A stretch of 8,693 nucleotides of DNA from Candidatus Woesearchaeota archaeon (GTDB taxonomy: Archaea; Nanobdellota; Nanobdellia; Woesearchaeales; SKIA01). The notes beneath the pieces were generated by a model. It saw only the letters and a program-made list of their open reading frames with translations. It did no database searches and was not told the origin of the DNA. The stretch lies in contig SKXU01000101.1 of the NCBI GenBank assembly GCA_007128245.1, positions 1 to 8,693 on the forward strand, in the 5' to 3' direction. The position numbers and the translations under genes were made by a program. Shown here one piece after another: positions 1 through 6,056 of the stretch; the first letter of the stretch is position 1, and each line of letters begins with the position of its first letter.

Positions 1-32
1 AAGTTGCGTGACAAGCGCTTCTTGTTGTCCAT
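1..32 (-). CDS. possible 5' fragment of a further minus-strand gene (cut by window edge)
   Basis: Reading leftward on the minus strand, an ATG at 32 opens a frame that stays open to the window edge and would encode MDNKKRLSRN. It lies 17 bp after the stop of the 2OG oxygenase gene, so it could be the next gene of a short operon. An AGGT just upstream could act as a weak ribosome site; no TATA box stands at the 28-30 nt spacing used elsewhere in the window. Ten codons are too few to identify a product, and chance is a real alternative. Confidence 0.27.
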   Translation of the reverse strand, partial: MDNKKRLSRN

Positions 33-49
33 GATACCTGGGATTGAGG

Positions 50-667
50 TTATCCACGTAGCCATCCTCCGATGCTGACTCTGTGGGTGTCCGCAGTCAC
101 TTCTTCTACTTCGTGCCAGCTTGTATCAGTCACAGTAAATACGTTCAGCGCATTTCGTTGTGGTGGATACCTTTTCACAACTTCTGCTGGGTGTCCATTC
201 TCGTCAGTGTAGAGTGCGAGAGCTCCTCCTTGTTCCTGGGTAAGTGAGGTGAGGTAGAGGATGTACGCGATTTTTCTGTCATCAAGCTGGTCGTCATGCG
301 GGAGTAAGTAGTCTGTGTCCATGTAAATGGCTCCAAATGCATCAAGCAATCCTGGTGTCGTCATAACCCCTGTGAGTGCGTGCATCCATTCACGAAATTC
401 TGTGCTATTCAGAAATGCGAGGTACGAATCAAGTACTGGGTCTGCGAGCGTGTTAAGCGCAGGTGTTTGTGCAAGAGAAAACAAGTCTGATTCTTTGTGC
501 TCAAATTGGTGGTTACTGAGCGCTTCCTCAATTGCTTCAAGTTGTTCTTCTTTGAGAAAGTCTTGTATTTGGATGTGCGGAAAAGGTGTTGCTGTGCGGT
601 ATTGCTCACCCGCAGTGCTCAACCACTCTTCTGTGAGTAACTCGCTGTTCATCCATTCGTTGAGCAT
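50..667 (-). CDS. 2OG-Fe(II) oxygenase, Tpa1/OGFOD1 prolyl-hydroxylase type
   Basis: Soluble dioxygenase, 205 residues from the chosen start, predicted to couple 2-oxoglutarate decarboxylation to hydroxylation of a protein residue. The core is clear: LLPHDDQ supplies the iron-binding HxD (His124, Asp126), followed by the strand AYILYLTSLTQ and the GGALALY turn. The distal iron ligand is His185 in SWHEVEEV, and Arg196 in HRVSIGGW is the probable 2OG-carboxylate anchor. The HDD...YILYL...GGAL.LY...H.VEEV...R.S..GW pattern is that of the Tpa1/OGFOD1 group, which in yeast and human hydroxylates a proline of ribosomal protein uS12. Those eukaryotic proteins carry a second, non-catalytic double-stranded beta-helix domain; this protein has only one. 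The frame could open at 715, but a TATA box sits inside that extension, exactly placed for a leaderless start at the ATG at 667 (MLNEWMNSEL). It diverges from pcm. The family call is firm; the substrate is not known. Confidence 0.88.
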   Translation of the reverse strand: MLNEWMNSELLTEEWLSTAGEQYRTATPFPHIQIQDFLKEEQLEAIEEALSNHQFEHKESDLFSLAQTPALNTLADPVLDSYLAFLNSTEFREWMHALTGVMTTPGLLDAFGAIYMDTDYLLPHDDQLDDRKIAYILYLTSLTQEQGGALALYTDENGHPAEVVKRYPPQRNALNVFTVTDTSWHEVEEVTADTHRVSIGGWLRG

Positions 668-688
668 ACTCTTCGCAAACAGCATGTT

Positions 689-697
689 ATTTTTAAA
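689..697 (-). promoter_or_regulatory. TATA box of the 2OG oxygenase gene
   Basis: TTTAAAAAT on the minus strand. Its first T lies 30 nt upstream of the ATG at 667, the spacing seen at most starts in this window, so the transcript should begin at or next to that ATG. It lies inside the longer possible reading frame and argues against the start at 715. Confidence 0.7.
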
Positions 698-714
698 CGT
701 TATCACAGAGAACA

Positions 715-720
715 TTTATC
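715..720 (+). promoter_or_regulatory. TATA box of pcm
   Basis: TTTATC preceded by purine-rich AGAGAACA, a plausible BRE. The first T is 30 nt upstream of the ATG at 745. Together with the minus-strand box about 20 bp away it forms a compact divergent promoter region. Confidence 0.6.
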
Positions 721-744
721 AACATGCTTTCATTACCTTATGCC

Positions 745-1350
745 ATGGAAACCAACGAAGAGCTAGTGGATTATTTACGACGAGAAGGAGTGCTTAAGAC
801 GCCTCGCATCATTGAGGCGTTCCGTGCTGTTGACAGAAAACGATTTGTCCAGCACGCCAATCAAGCGTATAGCGATCAAGCGCTTCCTATCGGGTGGGAT
901 CAAACGATTAGTCAGCCACGCGTTGTCGCGTTTATGCTTGAGCTCCTCCAACCCCTTCCGAAAGAGAAGATTCTTGATATTGGTTCAGGAAGTGGCTACA
1001 CAACGGCTCTTCTCGCACACATTGTTGGTGTCCAAGGACGTGTTATTGGTGTTGAGCGTGTTCCAGAGCTCGTCTCGTTTGGGTGGCGCAACGTTGAGGG
1101 GATGTATCCTGAACAGGCAGAGATCCGCCAGGCAGGACAGGCGCTAGGCCTTCCCGAGGAGGCGCCATTTGATCGCATTCTCGTCTCGGCTGCTGCAAAA
1201 CAAATTCCTGAAGAGGTAGTGTCGCAGCTCACGCACACAGGCGTTTTGGTGTTACCTGTTAACGATTCTGTTGTGAAACTCACAAAGAATGCTCAAGGAA
1301 ACTATGCTGTGCAAGAGCATAAGGGATTTCGCTTCGTACCCCTTGTATGA
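745..1350 (+). CDS. pcm: protein-L-isoaspartate O-methyltransferase
   Basis: Cytosolic SAM-dependent repair enzyme (EC 2.1.1.77) that methylates the free carboxyl of L-isoaspartyl residues in aged proteins, allowing return to normal aspartate. The 201-residue length is typical. Motifs in order: the family signature IGWDQTISQPRVVAFM (about residues 49-64), SAM-binding motif I ILDIGSGSGYTTALL (76-90), the acidic post-I strand GRVIGVERVPELV (98-110), FDRILVSAAAKQIPEE (142-157), the strand GVLVLPV (166-172), and the closing FRFVPLV. An in-frame ATG exists at 724, but the TATA box at 715-720 would place the transcript start at about 745, so METNEELVDYL is preferred. That N-terminus also fits the family, where a short helix precedes a V..A...V.R..FV-like segment (here IIEAFRAVDRKRFV). 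Nothing is missing; the gene looks intact. Its stop is immediately followed by the promoter of the next gene. Confidence 0.95.
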   Translation: METNEELVDYLRREGVLKTPRIIEAFRAVDRKRFVQHANQAYSDQALPIGWDQTISQPRVVAFMLELLQPLPKEKILDIGSGSGYTTALLAHIVGVQGRVIGVERVPELVSFGWRNVEGMYPEQAEIRQAGQALGLPEEAPFDRILVSAAAKQIPEEVVSQLTHTGVLVLPVNDSVVKLTKNAQGNYAVQEHKGFRFVPLV

Positions 1351-1358
1351 TTTATATA
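1351..1358 (+). promoter_or_regulatory. strong TATA box of the small membrane-protein gene
   Basis: TTTATATA begins on the base after the pcm stop codon. With the spacing seen elsewhere, transcription would start near 1380, giving a leader of about 17 nt that contains a ribosome site. This is the window's clearest non-leaderless gene. Confidence 0.72.
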
Positions 1359-1383
1359 TGAGTGTGCTTTACTCACGCGTAAG

Positions 1384-1388
1384 GGAGG
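1384..1388 (+). promoter_or_regulatory. Shine-Dalgarno site GGAGG
   Basis: A perfect GGAGG within AAGGGAGGGTT, 8 nt before the ATG at 1397. The leaderless genes of this window have none, so it supports the reality and the start of the small gene behind it. Confidence 0.8.
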
Positions 1389-1396
1389 GTTAACCT

Positions 1397-1573
1397 ATGG
1401 TATTACAAACAATTGTAGCACTTGTGGCTTTGGTCGCTGCTATCTGGACGATTTATCATGTGTGGACGCAAAATACACAAGACAGTCAAGGCATGAAAGT
1501 CGTGTGGACGATTCTGGCAGTGCTTTTTAGCATTGTCACGGCTATCATATACTATTTCGTGCGCGCACGATAA
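1397..1573 (+). CDS. small two-helix membrane protein, PLDc_N-like
   Basis: A 58-residue protein. It has an N-terminal hydrophobic helix (residues 2-22, QTIVALVALVAAIWTIYHVW), a short polar loop (QNTQDSQGMK), and a second helix (about 35-55, VVWTILAVLFSIVTAIIYYF) ending in basic VRAR. The arrangement of helix, short loop with a lysine, W..LAVLF...TAIIYYFV and basic tail resembles the PLDc_N domain that normally forms the N-terminal membrane part of cardiolipin-synthase-like phospholipase D proteins. Here it stands alone. A strong TATA box and a perfect GGAGG at 8 nt spacing make it a real and probably well-expressed gene. It ends 10 bp before the convergent stop of the anchored hydrolase gene. 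Other possibilities are a generic small membrane protein or a partner of the separate PLD-like protein encoded in this window. Function is unknown; the PLDc_N likeness is by eye only. Confidence 0.8.
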   Translation: MVLQTIVALVALVAAIWTIYHVWTQNTQDSQGMKVVWTILAVLFSIVTAIIYYFVRAR

Positions 1574-1585
1574 CTCTTTTTTTTT
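1557..1585 (+). terminator. T9 terminator with preceding palindrome
   Basis: A perfect 14-bp palindrome TCGTGCGCGCACGA (1557-1570) covers the last codons of the small gene, followed by TAACTC and nine Ts (1577-1585). Oligo-T tracts are the usual archaeal termination signal; the palindrome could form a 5-bp stem with a CGCG loop. On the minus strand no T-tract follows the convergent hydrolase gene, so the signal serves the plus strand. Confidence 0.6.
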
Positions 1586-3635
1586 ATATTTCTTCCAAAA
1601 ACCGTACTACCAAGTCAAAGACCTCTGGATAGCGTGCGGGGTTGAGCATGTGATTGTGCAGAAGCTGATCGACTCCTGGACAGCTGCCTTCTACCATGAC
1701 GTTTTCTGCGTATGACAAGAACACGCTCTCCGCTTCGACAATCCCATCAAAGTCCCCGTCACATCCTACGCCTGCAATGGTAAGCACAGGTATGCTGGGT
1801 GTGGGTGCTTGCGCGAGCCGGCGCAGATACAACGAACCCGCTCTCATGTCGTCGCATTCAAAATCAGCGCCGATTATTGGGCATAATCGCTCAATAAGGC
1901 GTGGAATGCCATTATTGGGTGTTCCTATCATCACCACTCCTGCAATGTCTTCTTCACCAAAGATTTCTAGGTAGCTACGAACCACGAGGCCTCCCATGCT
2001 GTGCGCAACAAGTACTACTTCGTCGTGTCCTGTGAGTGCTTGCACGTTTCGCACACTCTCTCGAAGCCGTATAGCATATGTTTCTATGCGCTCAGTCTTT
2101 CTCGTCACAAAACGTACTTCTCCCTGTTCTGCGTATCCATCAAAATAATATGTCGTGACAAAACTTACTCCTCCTGGAGCGTGCGAAAATAATCCGTGAG
2201 TCACTTGTTGCCTACCAAACACTGGTCCTGCATGAAAGATGCCTTCATCCTGCAACGCTAGCGCCATGCGTGAGAACGCTTGCAAGGAGTACTCAGGTGC
2301 TGTTCGTTCAGCAAAGCTGTGTCCGTGCACAAAAAGAATTGGTATTCTTGTGTGTTGTGAGCACGCAACGCACCGTCCTAGCGAGCAGCACTGTGTTTGT
2401 GGCAACGCAATATCAACAGGTGTGTAGATGAGTGGTTGCTCGGGCAGCGTCGCGTTGAGTGTTGGCGCAAGTGGGGGGAGTGTTCTGTCAAGGTTTTCAC
2501 ACAAACTGTGATTGATGTGCTGGCAGACTAGAGTGAATACTTCTCGTCCCTGATCTACATTCGTAACGGGTGGCGGCGGTTGTGGACACGTAGTGTTTTG
2601 CTCTGTGCACTCTTGCATTTCTTGTGCGTGCAGTGCTTGTTGGAGTTGTTGTGCGTGCTCTAGTGCAGGTTCCACTGTGATGTTTACTGCCACAAACGCC
2701 TCCAGTGCGTGTGCGGGGCTTTGCGTGAAAAACTGTGCGTGGGCTTGCGAGGCATTGGTGTAGAGTTCGCTAAGAAGTTGGGTGTCTTCTTCTGTGAGTA
2801 GCACGAGGTACTCGTCATGCTGCTCTTTTACTCTTAACAGTTGTTGATACGCAGCCACAGCCGCTCGTTCTTGCTGTACGAGCTCGCTATAGTGCGCTAG
2901 TGATGAGGGACTTCGAATGGTTGTGAGCAGTGCTGCTAGTATGAAGTCATCACTGGCGACTGCGCTTCTCAGCGCGCTGATGTGTCGCTCAATAATATCC
3001 ACGTCATAAAATACTTGTTCACGATCAATGCGCTCATCCTCTAAGTACAGCACGCCGAGCAGGCGTGAGAGATATTCTGAGAGTGCTTGTGTTGTCGCGC
3101 TCCATTCCTCGCTTACGGAATGAAATGCTTCTTGTTGCTCAGGGCTTCGATAATGATCTACTCTGATTGAGTGTGTTTGTATGGCGTTATCGTGTGGTCG
3201 TTGACAGCGCGCGCGCTCGTGATTCTCACACGTCACGCTGATTTGCGCGGTGCTTTGATACTCGCGCACCTGTGGAGCGCTCAGGGTTGCAGTGATTGGT
3301 TGAGGGGTGGCTGTGAGGTGCTCGAGCACTCCTTGTGTTCGTTGTGTGCTTCGCTGGTCCGTGATGGTGTACGTGCATGTTGCTTCACAAAACGGACTGT
3401 TTGTGAGCCCCACAAGGAATGTGACGTTATAGTGTTCTTCTCCTTGCGTGATTACTCGCTCTGTTGCGGGCTCCACATACACTGTCAATCCCGATTGAAG
3501 TGATGTATACCATATTCCTGCAAAAAAGAGTGTTTCAAACAAGAGAATACACAAAAGGAGTGCGAATCCTATCAGCTGCGCTTTATGCCATCTGCTTTTG
3601 CTCCAGTGAGATGTAAGAAATGACCACGCACCCAT
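1584..3635 (-). CDS. membrane-anchored, cysteine-rich lipase-like alpha/beta hydrolase
   Basis: A 683-residue protein with an N-in type II anchor: basic cytoplasmic HWSKSRWHKAQ, a membrane helix at about 20-43, and the rest outside. Residues 50-160 look beta-rich; 165-345 are Glu/Gln/Ala-rich and probably helical or coiled-coil; a PQPPPP linker lies at 351-356. The C-terminal part (about 430-683) is an alpha/beta hydrolase: PILFVHGHS with the oxyanion HG (437-438), nucleophile elbow AHSMGG (Ser546), then GVVMIGTPNNGIP. A candidate acid lies in CDGDFDGIVEAESV, and a candidate histidine is His660 or His662 in LLHNHML. This matches lipase/esterase-type (PGAP1- or lipase-2-like) enzymes; the substrate is unknown. 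Sixteen cysteines lie outside the membrane helix, many in close pairs (83/87, 136/144, 371/379, 585/594), suggesting disulfides. Six N-x-S/T sequons lie between 70 and 396, none in the catalytic domain. The start is the ATG at 3635; no Shine-Dalgarno is visible. Confidence 0.85.
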   Translation of the reverse strand: MGAWSFLTSHWSKSRWHKAQLIGFALLLCILLFETLFFAGIWYTSLQSGLTVYVEPATERVITQGEEHYNVTFLVGLTNSPFCEATCTYTITDQRSTQRTQGVLEHLTATPQPITATLSAPQVREYQSTAQISVTCENHERARCQRPHDNAIQTHSIRVDHYRSPEQQEAFHSVSEEWSATTQALSEYLSRLLGVLYLEDERIDREQVFYDVDIIERHISALRSAVASDDFILAALLTTIRSPSSLAHYSELVQQERAAVAAYQQLLRVKEQHDEYLVLLTEEDTQLLSELYTNASQAHAQFFTQSPAHALEAFVAVNITVEPALEHAQQLQQALHAQEMQECTEQNTTCPQPPPPVTNVDQGREVFTLVCQHINHSLCENLDRTLPPLAPTLNATLPEQPLIYTPVDIALPQTQCCSLGRCVACSQHTRIPILFVHGHSFAERTAPEYSLQAFSRMALALQDEGIFHAGPVFGRQQVTHGLFSHAPGGVSFVTTYYFDGYAEQGEVRFVTRKTERIETYAIRLRESVRNVQALTGHDEVVLVAHSMGGLVVRSYLEIFGEEDIAGVVMIGTPNNGIPRLIERLCPIIGADFECDDMRAGSLYLRRLAQAPTPSIPVLTIAGVGCDGDFDGIVEAESVFLSYAENVMVEGSCPGVDQLLHNHMLNPARYPEVFDLVVRFLEEI

Positions 3636-3657
3636 ACGATATGAGAAGTGCTGTGAG

Positions 3658-3665
3658 GTTATGAA
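3658..3665 (-). promoter_or_regulatory. weak TATA-like element before the anchored hydrolase gene
   Basis: TTCATAAC on the minus strand overlaps the sua5 stop codon, and its first T is 30 nt from the ATG at 3635. The position matches the other boxes but the sequence is poor, so the hydrolase gene may also be read through from sua5. Confidence 0.4.
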
Positions 3666-4606
3666 TCTTTTGCTGCTCGCTCAAGTCGATCCATTACTGC
3701 TCGTCCAACACCTGTTTTTGCAATCGTTTGAATGACAATAGTGTCATATCCTTGCTCGTCTGCTTGACGAAGCCATCCATACAAGTGCTTTGCCACTTCT
3801 AGCGGTGCGTGCGGAAGTGCTATATGGGTTGTTGCATATGTTGTGGGAGTGTGTGAGATGCAAAGAATTCTTCCCAGGCCGCTGGGATCGAGTTGCGAGG
3901 GGTCTTCATGCAAAATCACGCGTGCGTCTGGTTGGTAGTGGGCGTATCGTGTGCCTGGACTTTTTTCACTTATTGTAGCGTTCTGGCAAGGCGCTTTAAT
4001 GACTGCTTCTATCATGTCTTGCGTGATAACTCCTGGCCTGAGGATGCATGGAGGGTTTTGTGTGAGGTCAAGCACCGTGCTCTCCACTCCATAAGACACG
4101 TCTCCGCCGTCAAAAATGAGTTCTACTGCTCCCGACAGGTCTTGCAGACAGTGCTGAGCGGTCGTTGGGCTGGGTCGTCCTGAAAGGTTCGCGCTGGGCG
4201 CTGCTAGGGGTCCTGTTACGTTAATAAGTGCTTGCGTGAATGCGTGCGCCGGCATGCGTACCGCAATAGTGTTCTGAGTGCTTGTTATTCCGTACAAAGG
4301 CTCCTTTGCTGCAAGTACCACGGTGAGCGGTCCTGGCCAGAAGGCATCAAAGAGCGCTGGTGCGTACGCTGGCAGCGTTTGTGCAAGCAGCTCAAGTTCG
4401 TTGAGGTTTGCGATATGTACGATAAGCGGATTGTCCTGTGGCCGCCCCTTAATCGCGTAGATGCGCTCAAGTGCTTTTGTGTCACGTATAGGTGCGGCTA
4501 GTCCATACACTGTTTCTGTAGGGATAACTATTGGTTGTGAGCGTGCAAAGGATTGCAGTGCACGTGGCACGTGTTCTGTGCGAGCAGCGAGGACGTCTGT
4601 TTCCAT
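3659..4606 (-). CDS. sua5: Sua5-type threonylcarbamoyl-AMP synthase
   Basis: Makes threonylcarbamoyl-AMP from threonine, bicarbonate and ATP (EC 2.7.7.87), the first step of N6-threonylcarbamoyladenosine (t6A) formation on ANN-decoding tRNAs; the product is used by the Kae1-containing KEOPS complex in archaea. At 315 residues it is the long Sua5 form, not the short YrdC form. The N-terminal YrdC domain has IVIPTETVYGLAA (26-38), the nucleotide-binding KGRPQDNPLIVHI (53-65), FWPGPLTVVL (89-98), APSANLSGRPSPTT (136-149), ESTVLDL (175-181) and ILRPGVI (188-194). The linker SPGTRYAHYQP (216-226) is the conserved Sua5 lid, followed by the C-terminal Sua5 domain ending in GVGRAVMDRLERAA (299-312). 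A TTG four codons upstream (4618) is in frame, but the TATA box fits the ATG at 4606. It lies 35 bp after the PLD-like gene and 23 bp before the hydrolase gene. Confidence 0.94.
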   Translation of the reverse strand: METDVLAARTEHVPRALQSFARSQPIVIPTETVYGLAAPIRDTKALERIYAIKGRPQDNPLIVHIANLNELELLAQTLPAYAPALFDAFWPGPLTVVLAAKEPLYGITSTQNTIAVRMPAHAFTQALINVTGPLAAPSANLSGRPSPTTAQHCLQDLSGAVELIFDGGDVSYGVESTVLDLTQNPPCILRPGVITQDMIEAVIKAPCQNATISEKSPGTRYAHYQPDARVILHEDPSQLDPSGLGRILCISHTPTTYATTHIALPHAPLEVAKHLYGWLRQADEQGYDTIVIQTIAKTGVGRAVMDRLERAAKDS

Positions 4607-4627
4607 GACATCTGGCAAGTGTGTCGC

Positions 4628-4635
4628 GTTTAAAT
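4628..4635 (-). promoter_or_regulatory. TATA box of sua5
   Basis: ATTTAAAC on the minus strand, in the gap after the PLD-like stop codon. The first T of TTTAAA is 28 nt from the ATG at 4606. This supports a leaderless start at METDVLAAR and an independent promoter for sua5. Confidence 0.65.
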
Positions 4636-4641
4636 GTGTTC

Positions 4642-6024
4642 TTAGAAGGTGCCCACTCCAAGTCGTTCCATAATATGATACTGAATGTGTTTATGCATGC
4701 GCTCGTCAGCATATACTTCATAGGCTACACTGTAGTGTCCGTTGCGGTTCTCCCACGCATCCAGAAAGTATTGTTTGAGATCCTGCATGAATCGTGCTTG
4801 CGTGTTACTCGCGAGCACTACGCTTGTCTCAAGATTATATCCATCAAGGTTTCTTCGTGTGAAGTTCGCGCTTCCAATAATAAGGGTGCTTGTGCCGTCA
4901 GCGCGGTGTATAACGAGCATTTTTGTGTGAAATTGTTCTCCGTGCGTATCAAACCAACGCACATGCACTCCTGCTCGGTGGAGTATGCGTGCTGCTTGGG
5001 TGTTTGGCACGCCATCTTTTTTGAGTCCGAAGGCGTCAGTGTTTGGGTCTAAGAGAACATGCACGCTCGCACCGTTGTTGTGTGCCGCAATTAATGCGTG
5101 TATGACATCGCTATCGGAAAGATAAAATGCTCCGACATGCACGGTGTCTTCCTCGGTTGCTTGTGAGAGTTCTCTGAGTATAGCGTCTTTAATGGCGCGC
5201 TCGGTGACGAGTTGTGCGGTGACGTTCCCTGCTCGTTGGGGTGCGAGTGGTGGTGGCGGAATAGCTGCGAGTGGCACTCCGGTTTTCCAGACATCTTGCG
5301 CAATGTTTCCTCGTATAGCCACTGCCATGTTTGTGTGGGCGCTTGATGCGTCGTGCGGGTTTGCGGTGCTGATAATGGTTATTACGTCATCATCGCTATC
5401 TGCTACGAGTACTTTTCTGTGGTTTGCGCGGAAGGTGAGCATGTGCCAGTAGCTTCTGAGTGTGACGCGCCCCTCGCCTAGGATGTTGATAATCCATCCT
5501 CCATCAGGATTGTTGCGTGTGTGAGAAAGAAATGTGCGGTATACGGGGCTGTACACAAGATTTGCTTCTCGGAGGAGGTTGTGGTTGCTGAGCGTTACGT
5601 GCACGTGCGATGCTCGTAGCCGCTCAATATGTTCTTTGCGTACTCCTTCATACACGGTATTGATGGGGTCGGTGATGAGGTAGGTATTCGCGGAAGAATC
5701 AATGAGTGCTTGCGTGAGCTCAGTGGTGAGTGGTCTGTGCTCTTCTGTTGCGCCAAAATCGTTAAATAAGAAGTAATCAGCGAGGACGTAGTCTTCTGCG
5801 TTTCGGATGGTGTCAAAAATGGTGTCGAAGATTTCGTGCTCTAAAATGCGCTCACCATCGCGCATGACTGTGCGGTCCAGTAAGAAGATCACGTCTTCTT
5901 CTGCTATGTGATGCACTTCTCCTGCGTATGAGAATCCTTCAGGAAGTGCTTTGTGCTCATGATATACTCCTACTGCGCCCATGAGCACAAACACTGCTCC
6001 TAAAATGGCTATATACGTGTTCAC
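4642..6024 (-). CDS. membrane-anchored phospholipase D-like (two HKD motifs) protein
   Basis: A 460-residue protein with an uncleaved-looking N-terminal helix (residues 3-21, IAILGAVFVLMGAVGVY), so the catalytic part probably faces outside. Two PLD half-domains follow, joined by a PPPPLAP linker at about 256-262. Motif 1 is intact: NHRKVLVAD gives His202, Lys204, Asp209, followed by ISTANPHDASSAH. Motif 2 is FHTKMLVIH with His366 and Lys368, but the Asp position is His373; it continues into LIIGSANFTRRNLDGYN. PLD enzymes of this form act on phosphodiesters (phospholipids or, in some families, nucleic acid) through a phospho-histidine intermediate, with one HKD motif from each half forming the active site. 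Whether this is a hydrolase, a cardiolipin-synthase-like transferase or a nuclease cannot be told. The start is a GTG at 6024, chosen because a good TATA box stands 29 nt upstream. It lies 32 bp downstream of the malic enzyme gene. Confidence 0.88.
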   Translation of the reverse strand: MNTYIAILGAVFVLMGAVGVYHEHKALPEGFSYAGEVHHIAEEDVIFLLDRTVMRDGERILEHEIFDTIFDTIRNAEDYVLADYFLFNDFGATEEHRPLTTELTQALIDSSANTYLITDPINTVYEGVRKEHIERLRASHVHVTLSNHNLLREANLVYSPVYRTFLSHTRNNPDGGWIINILGEGRVTLRSYWHMLTFRANHRKVLVADSDDDVITIISTANPHDASSAHTNMAVAIRGNIAQDVWKTGVPLAAIPPPPLAPQRAGNVTAQLVTERAIKDAILRELSQATEEDTVHVGAFYLSDSDVIHALIAAHNNGASVHVLLDPNTDAFGLKKDGVPNTQAARILHRAGVHVRWFDTHGEQFHTKMLVIHRADGTSTLIIGSANFTRRNLDGYNLETSVVLASNTQARFMQDLKQYFLDAWENRNGHYSVAYEVYADERMHKHIQYHIMERLGVGTF

Positions 6025-6045
6025 GCATACATCGTATGTTGGGTG

Positions 6046-6053
6046 CTATAAAA
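6046..6053 (-). promoter_or_regulatory. TATA box of the PLD-like gene
   Basis: TTTTATAG on the minus strand, a few bases after the malic enzyme stop. The first T is 29 nt from the GTG at 6024. The same octamer at the same distance precedes the first lipoprotein gene (7258-7265), which strengthens both and supports the unusual leaderless GTG start. Confidence 0.72.
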
Positions 6054-6056
6054 TGC

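Noticed and set aside
668..744. Longer N-termini for the oxygenase (from 715) and pcm (from 724)
   Set aside because: The TATA boxes lie within these extensions at the right distance for the inner ATGs, and the extra residues add nothing typical of either family.
1361..1386. Possible hairpin around TTTACTCACGCGTAAG as a pcm terminator or riboswitch
   Set aside because: The pairing is only about 4 bp, no T-tract follows, and the region is better explained as the core promoter and short leader of the next gene.
3171..4501. Plus-strand open frames opposite the hydrolase and sua5 genes
   Set aside because: No promoter or ribosome site stands before them, their composition is unlike the real genes, and they overlap well-supported coding sequence.
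4621..5452. Plus-strand open frames of about 100-140 codons opposite the PLD-like gene
   Set aside because: Their translations are Cys/Ser/Arg-rich without motifs and lie fully opposite a protein with clear HKD motifs; they are reverse-strand shadows.
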